Shown here piece after piece: positions 59,233 to 64,000 of a DNA stretch of 64,000 nucleotides. Location of the stretch: NCBI GenBank assembly GCA_012934845.2, contig WNNJ02002500.1:1-64000 (forward strand), in the 5' to 3' direction. The notes beneath the pieces were generated by a model. The model had not been told where the DNA came from. It saw nothing but the letters and a program-made list of their open reading frames with translations, and made no database searches. Source of the stretch: Pomphorhynchus laevis. Its lineage: Eukaryota > Acanthocephala > Palaeacanthocephala > Echinorhynchida > Pomphorhynchidae. A program made the translations under genes and the position numbers. Positions within the stretch are counted from its first letter, which is position 1, and the number at the start of each line of letters is the position of its first letter.

Positions 59233-59321
59233 TGCTACTAACCATTTTTTAAAACCATTTTTTCTACTAATCATTTTTTTCTACTAACCATTTGCTACTA
59301 ACCATCTGCTTCTAACCATTT
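59209..59321. repeat. target duplication expanded into CTACTAACCATTTT-type repeats
   Basis: ATACATCTACTGCTTCTAAC (59209) reappears at 60039 as ATACATCTACTGCGTTTAAC. Between 59232 and 59321 the last part (CTACTAACCATTT) is iterated about six times with variation. Confidence 0.6.
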
Positions 59322-60038
59322 TTTCCCTTAAACCCTTCGTCCGTGACAAGGTCCGCTCGTCTAACTTAATTCTCCGTGACATCCGCCGTATCCGCCCCCT
59401 TATCGACTTCCGTTCTTGTATGTCTCTTCTTTCATCGCTTCTTTTCCCTAAAATCGATTACTGCCTTAGCCTTTTCGCCAATTCTCCAAAATCCATCATC
59501 CTACCCCTACAACGAATAATCAACACCGCCGTTCGAGTGCTCTTTCGTCTCCGTCGCTTCGACCACACATCCACATATTTGGCCCAACTCTCCTGGTCCA
59601 CCATCCACATCCGCGTCAAACTCCGCCTTCTTCTCCTTACCTTTCGTCTCATCGCTGTCGGCTCCCCATCGTTCATCAACCTTCCTTTCTTAGACGATAC
59701 TCGCCCTACCTCGCTATCGCTTCGTTCCTGTCATACCCTCTTACTCCACGTTCCTAATTACTCCAACAACTACGGTCTCCGATCCTTCCTCGTCGCCGCC
59801 TTCACTCGCCTGGAATCAACTCCCTCTCGACGTCCGCCGCGCTCCCTCCTTTATCACATTCAAACACCTCCTCCGTTCACACCTTCTCGACACCTGATTC
59901 ACAGTCTTGATTTTGTTGCGGTCATGTAAGCGTGCGCTGGCACGCATTTGCCACGTTAAAATAAATCGTTTTTTTTTAAGTCGTTATAAACTTTAAGACA
60001 TGCGATTTCGGTAGAGTAATTAGAGCGAAAAGCGGCCT
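59322..60038 (+). mobile_element. 5'-truncated CT-rich LINE 3' fragment with extra 60 bp of foreign 3' flank
   Basis: 59322-59970 encodes the ORF2 C-terminus (LKPFVRDKVRSSNLILRDIR...SLLSSLLFPKIDYCLSLFAN) and the 3' hairpin at 59930-59945. After the T-run, 59977-60036 is the exact inverse complement of 61553-61612, the sequence just downstream (in sense) of the LINE copy at 61614-62837. This is best read as 3' transduction from that copy or a sister. Confidence 0.7.
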
Positions 60039-61433
60039 ATACATCTACTGCGTTTAACCATGGCGGTATTGTTGGCATTGATCGTCACCCAATGTCTTTA
60101 CGTAAAATCAACGTTAACATCCGTTACACTTCGTTCGAATTACTCATATGCAGATTATCAACGCCTTTCCATCTGGAACTTGTGATTGTATACCTTCCAG
60201 GTTCAGTTGTCCCCTCACGTATCTTCTTTAACGACCTTGCAGATCTAATGTCTCACTGTTCATTGTCTTATACTCCTTCTTTTGTTCTCGGTGACTTTAA
60301 CATTCGTCTTGATCGCCCGTCTGACTCTGACTCTATCACTTTAACTAATCTTTTTTCTGATTTTAACTATAAATTACTTTCAACAAGCCCAACTCATATT
60401 CTCGGCGGTGCTCTCGACATCATTGCTGTTCCTAACTGCTTCAATGACTATACCCCCTTGTCAATTAATGATCCTGGTTTGTCCGATCATTTCCTTGTCA
60501 CTCTTACTCTTACTCGTCCCCATTCTCCTTCTCCGCCTTTACCATTATCTACACCAAGTCGACCCTGGAAGCTTTTCGATATCCCTATTCTCTGCACAGC
60601 CTTAATCAATTCTTCACTCTTTTCACTTCCTCTTAACTATCTATCTCCCGATGATCTCTGCATTCTGTTTGATTTTGAACTTACGTCGATCCTCAATAAC
60701 CTTCTGCCTAGTCGACGTCGACGTTCCCAGCTTGCGCCATGCTCCCTTGTTCGATTCTAAATGTAGTCTTTCTAAGCGTCGACTCCGTCACTCTTTTCGT
60801 ATGTATAAACGCTTTCTTAAACGCTCTCCTAACTCACTCCCTCCAAATCTTCGTGATTCCTACTTTTCTCAACGCCGTTCATATCTCATTCTTATACGTA
60901 CAAAACGTACTCTCTTTTGGCGAAATCAACTCGAATCATCTTCCAACTCTAAATCTCATTGGAAAATCTTAAACTCAATTCTTTTACGATTATCTATCCC
61001 TTGTAATATAAATCCTGATGAATTTTCTTCTTATCTACAAACTAAGTTATCTAATTTACTTTCCCTACTACCCATAGCCCCCTTGTACCCACTATTCTCT
61101 TTAAATACTTCCCTCCCGAACTATTCTACCTTATTCCCTATTCGTCTGATAAAGTTTCTTCGGTTCTGCTGTCATTACTTAATAAAACCTCCCCTTCTGA
61201 CCCAATTCCCACTCACTTGCTTAAAAATATCTGCTCCTCTATCTTACCCTTCCTAACCACATTGTTCAACTTGTCCATTCGTAGTTGTACATTTCCTTCC
61301 ATCTGGAAATGCGCCACTGTTCGTCCTCTCATCAAAAATCAATCTCTCGACTTTTCACTACCATTTTCGTACCGTCCTATTTCACTTCTCCCAACTCTCT
61401 CTAAACTCCTTGAGCGTCTCGTTCTTAAGCAAG

Positions 61434-61436
<3 letters not shown>
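60039..61436 (+). pseudogene. older CT-rich LINE, endonuclease piece 3 and start of reverse transcriptase
   Basis: YTSTAFNHGGIVGIDRHPMS, then VIVYLPGSVVPSRIFF, SFVLGDFNIRLDRPSD (catalytic Asp), ILGGALDIIAVPN and DPGLSDHFLVTLTLT (Asp-His). A frameshift near 60740 leads to SKRRLRHSFRMYKRFLKRSP, and a later one (about 61150-61220) to TLFNLSIRSCTFPSIWKCAT and [20 protein letters not shown]. Related to but clearly diverged from the 49.6 kb insert. Confidence 0.72.

Positions 61437-61522
<86 letters not shown>
61437..61522. repeat. (TA)n microsatellite inside the LINE reverse transcriptase
   Basis: About 43 TA units between LKQVN and [10 protein letters not shown], where the 49.6 kb copy reads IQINAYLSSSNLYPPFQ. 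So the run arose by expansion within coding sequence. Confidence 0.9.
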
Positions 61523-61524
<2 letters not shown>

Positions 61525-61613
61525 TTTCCTCTAACTTATTTCCTCCCTTCCAAGCCGCTTTTCGCTCTAATTACTCTACCGAAATCGCATGTCTTAAAGT
61601 TTATAACGACTTA
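61523..61613 (+). pseudogene. older CT-rich LINE, reverse transcriptase piece
   Basis: [20 protein letters not shown] then IACLKVYNDL. Broken at codon DL by the inverted insertion and resumed at 62844. Confidence 0.7.
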
Positions 61614-62837
61614 AAAAAAACGATTTATTTTAACGTGGCAAATGCGTGCCAGCGCACGCTTACATGACCACAACAAAACAAGACTGTGAATCAGGTGTCG
61701 AGAAGGTGTGAACGGAGGAGGTGTTTGAATGTGATAAAGGAGGGAGCGCGGCGGACGTCGAGAGGGAGTTGATTCCAGGCGAGTGAAGGCGGCGACGAGG
61801 AAGGATCGGAGACCGTAGTTGTTGGAGTAATTAGGAACGTGGAGTAAGAGGGTATGACAGGAACGAAGCGATAGCGAGGTGGGGCGAGTATCGTCTAAGA
61901 AAGGAAGGTTGATGAACGATGGGGAGCCGACAGCGATGAGACGAAAAGTAACGAGAAGAAGGCGGAGTTTGATGCGGATGTGGATGGTTGGCCAGGAGAG
62001 ATGGGCGAAATATGTGGATGTGTGTTCGAAGCGACGGAGACGAAAGAGCACTCGAACGGCGGTGTTGATTATTCGTTGTAGGGGTAGGATGATGGATTTT
62101 GGAGAATTGGCGAAAAGGCTAAGGCAGTAATCGATTTTAGGGAAAAGAAGCGATGAAAGAAGAGACATACAAGAACGGAAGTCGATAAGGGGGCGGATAC
62201 GGCGGATGTCACGGAGAATTAAGTTAGACGAGCGGACCTTGTCACTCACGAAGGGTTTAAGGGAAAGGTGATCATCGAAATGGAAGCCTAAGAAAGTGAG
62301 ATTGTGGACTATAGGGATGATCGATGAGGCAAAAGATAAAATTGGAGGAAATATGTTTGGTTTACGGGGATGGATCCACATTATTTTGGACTTTTCGGGG
62401 TTTAGAACGAGATGGAGATTGGAGAGACGTTTGTAGATAGAAGAAAGACAGTTGGAGGCAGAAATGCCGATATCGTGTATGCGATGTGCGGGTGCATGAG
62501 CATAGATTAGAATGTCATCGGCGTATTGCATGACCTTAAAGGAGTAAGGTTTGATAAACGGAGATAGATCGCTAAGCAGAAGAGAGAAAAGCAGGGGATT
62601 TAGGACTGAACGTTGTGGGACCCCGCATAAAATAGGGATGGGAGTGGAGGATAATGAATTAGAACAGACGCGAAAGGAACGGTCGGATAGATATGAGGCG
62701 AACCATGCTACGGAGGAGGAAGAAAATCCGTAATCATAACGAAGGCGAGAAAGGAGGATGGAGTGGTCGACAATGTCGAATGCGGAGGAGAGGTCGAGGG
62801 AGATGAGAACGCTATATAGAGCCTTGTCTCGAGAAAT
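61614..62837 (-). mobile_element. inverted, 5'-truncated CT-rich LINE copy
   Basis: Minus-strand copy of the same family as 49598-51414, from about ISRDKALYS (motif A start) to the 3' hairpin (61644-61659) and T-run. A 6-bp GACTTA duplication flanks it (61608-61613, 62838-62843). Its truncation point matches the codon at which it sits in the host, but in opposite direction. Confidence 0.8.
61630..62531 (-). pseudogene. LINE ORF2 C-terminal half
   Basis: Open from MQYADDILIYAHAPAHRIHD (motif C) through LTFLGFHFDDHLSLKPF to the C-terminal GLRSFLVAAFTRLESTPSRR, where a one-base difference from the 49.6 kb copy shifts the frame. The motif A and B region (62835-62560) lies in other frames. Confidence 0.75.
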
Positions 62838-62843
62838 GACTTA

Positions 62844-64000
62844 CTTTTATCGCGCGATCATAATTTATGTAGTGTCATAGTTTCTCTTGATCTATCGTCT
62901 GCTTTTGACATCGTCGTTTACTCGATTCTTTTCCATCGCCTTCGTCATGATTATGGCTTCTCTTTACCTACTGTATCATGGTTTTCTTCATATCTATCAA
63001 ACCGTACATTTCGCGTCTATTCTAACTCTTCTCTCTCCCATCCTTCGTCCATTTTGTCCGATGTTCCACAAGGCTCCGTATTAGACCCTATGCTTTTCTC
63101 TCTTCTTCTCGGTGATTTGTCTTCGATTTCTCATAAATTTAACTTCCATGTTATGCAATATGCTGATGATATTCTCATCTATGATCATGCACCTGTTTAT
63201 CGTATTCACGATCTTATTGTTTCTGCTTCCGACTGTCTTGTCTCAATTTCCGATCATCTTTCTTATTTTCGCCTTACTCTGAATCCATATAAATCCAAAA
63301 TTATGTGGATCCTACCTCAACGCCTCGGCTTCGAACCTCCCTCCGTATCATTAAATTCTACAATTCTTCCTATCGTTGATAATCTCGTTTTCCTAGGCTT
63401 CCATTTTGACAAGCGACTTTCACTTCAACCTTTCGTTAGAGATTAAATATGCTCATCTACCTTGATACTCCGCAATCTCCGTCAAGTTCGTAGATTGATC
63501 GAGTTCCCTTCTTGTATGACTCTAATATTTTCTCTACTTTTTTCTAGACTCGATTATAGTCTTAGTCTATTTTCCAACTCACCTAAATTCACTCTTCTTC
63601 CCCTACAACGCATTGTCAACGCAGCCGTCCGAATTATCCTCTGTCTTCGTCGTTTTGATCATACATCCTACCATCTTGCTTCTCTCGATTCGCCTACAAT
63701 TTATTGTCGTGTTCAAATTCGTCTTCTTATCGTTGCTTTTCGCCTTGTAACTCTTTATACCCCTTGATTTCTCAATCTTCCTTTTCTTGATAATTCTCGT
63801 CTTGTTTACTCTTCCTTGCGTTCCTGTAATTCCCTTCTTTTACATGTCCCAAACTACTCTACCTCCTTTGGACTCCGATCCTTCATTGTGGCTGCTCATC
63901 TATCGTGGAACCAACTGCCCATTCATATACGCCAATCAACCTCAATGTCGTGTTTCAAACGACAAATCCGATCTATTTAAACAATTTATCTGCTTGACTT
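62844..64000 (+). pseudogene. older CT-rich LINE, reverse transcriptase end (runs to window edge)
   Basis: LLSRDHNLCSVIVSLDLSSAFDIVVYS in part (motif A), SDVPQGSVLDPMLFSLLLGD (motif B), MQYADDILIYDHAP (motif C), VFLGFHFDKRLSLQPF, then after a frameshift near 63445 MILRNLRQVRRLIEFPSCMT, LPLQRIVNAAVRIILCLRRF and near 63900 LRSFIVAAHLSWNQLPIHIR. A stop lies near 63980. Completes the element started at 52940. Confidence 0.75.

Noticed and set aside
1-64000. tRNA or rRNA genes
   Set aside because: I scanned for conserved tRNA T-arm strings (GGTTCGAATC-like) and rRNA cores and found no convincing match; GGTTCGAAAC at about 35417 is part of the Penelope-like tail hairpin.

Overview
The window is a piece of an AT-rich animal nuclear genome. 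Its genes are split by short (44-53 nt) and very long introns, and most of the rest is non-LTR retrotransposons. The mix (CR1-like and I/Jockey-like LINEs, a Penelope-like element, a secreted alpha-carbonic anhydrase, PDRG1, a small Myc/Max-type bHLH-zipper) suggests an invertebrate, perhaps an arthropod; the species cannot be told from the sequence.

Host genes. (1) An alpha-carbonic anhydrase on the minus strand, eight exons from 22735 down to 834, joins without a frame error into 292 residues with all three zinc-binding histidines. Its 13.7-kb fourth intron holds a Penelope-like fragment and three LINE copies in tandem. (2) PDRG1 on the plus strand, three exons (27907-28037, 28084-28181, 33612-33787), 134 residues; its 5.4-kb second intron holds an antisense LINE and a hammerhead ribozyme locus. 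(3) A 109-residue bHLH-zipper protein at 40659-40988. An unidentified frameshifted reading frame lies at 44689-45335 and a possible exon relic near 26.3 kb.

Mobile DNA by region. 4.9-6.3 kb: Penelope-like fragment. 6.8-16.7 kb: three head-to-tail copies of one I/Jockey-type LINE, with a fourth antisense at 28.4-31.6 kb. 23.6-24.1, 34.0-35.7 and 40.1-40.4 kb: more Penelope-like fragments and solo tails. 36.1-40.1, 42.6-43.1 and 45.4-49.0 kb: decayed CR1-like LINEs. 49.2-64.0 kb: a nest of LINE into LINE. It includes a full-length CR1-like element with both reading frames open and an 8-bp target duplication (54315-59094), an insertion with a 162-bp target duplication (49598-51414), and a copy that appears to carry 60 bp of 3' flank from a source element inside the same window.

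Most unusual signal. Several loci carry hammerhead-ribozyme sequence. 32463-32541 (minus) is a complete type III hammerhead with intact core. 17502-17574 and 21562-21636 share a hammerhead whose three core strands occur in a non-circular order, yet all three stems are flush and differ by compensating changes between the two copies. The Penelope-like tails contain a type II-like three-way junction. All calls come from reading the sequence by eye; no folding, alignment or database search was run.
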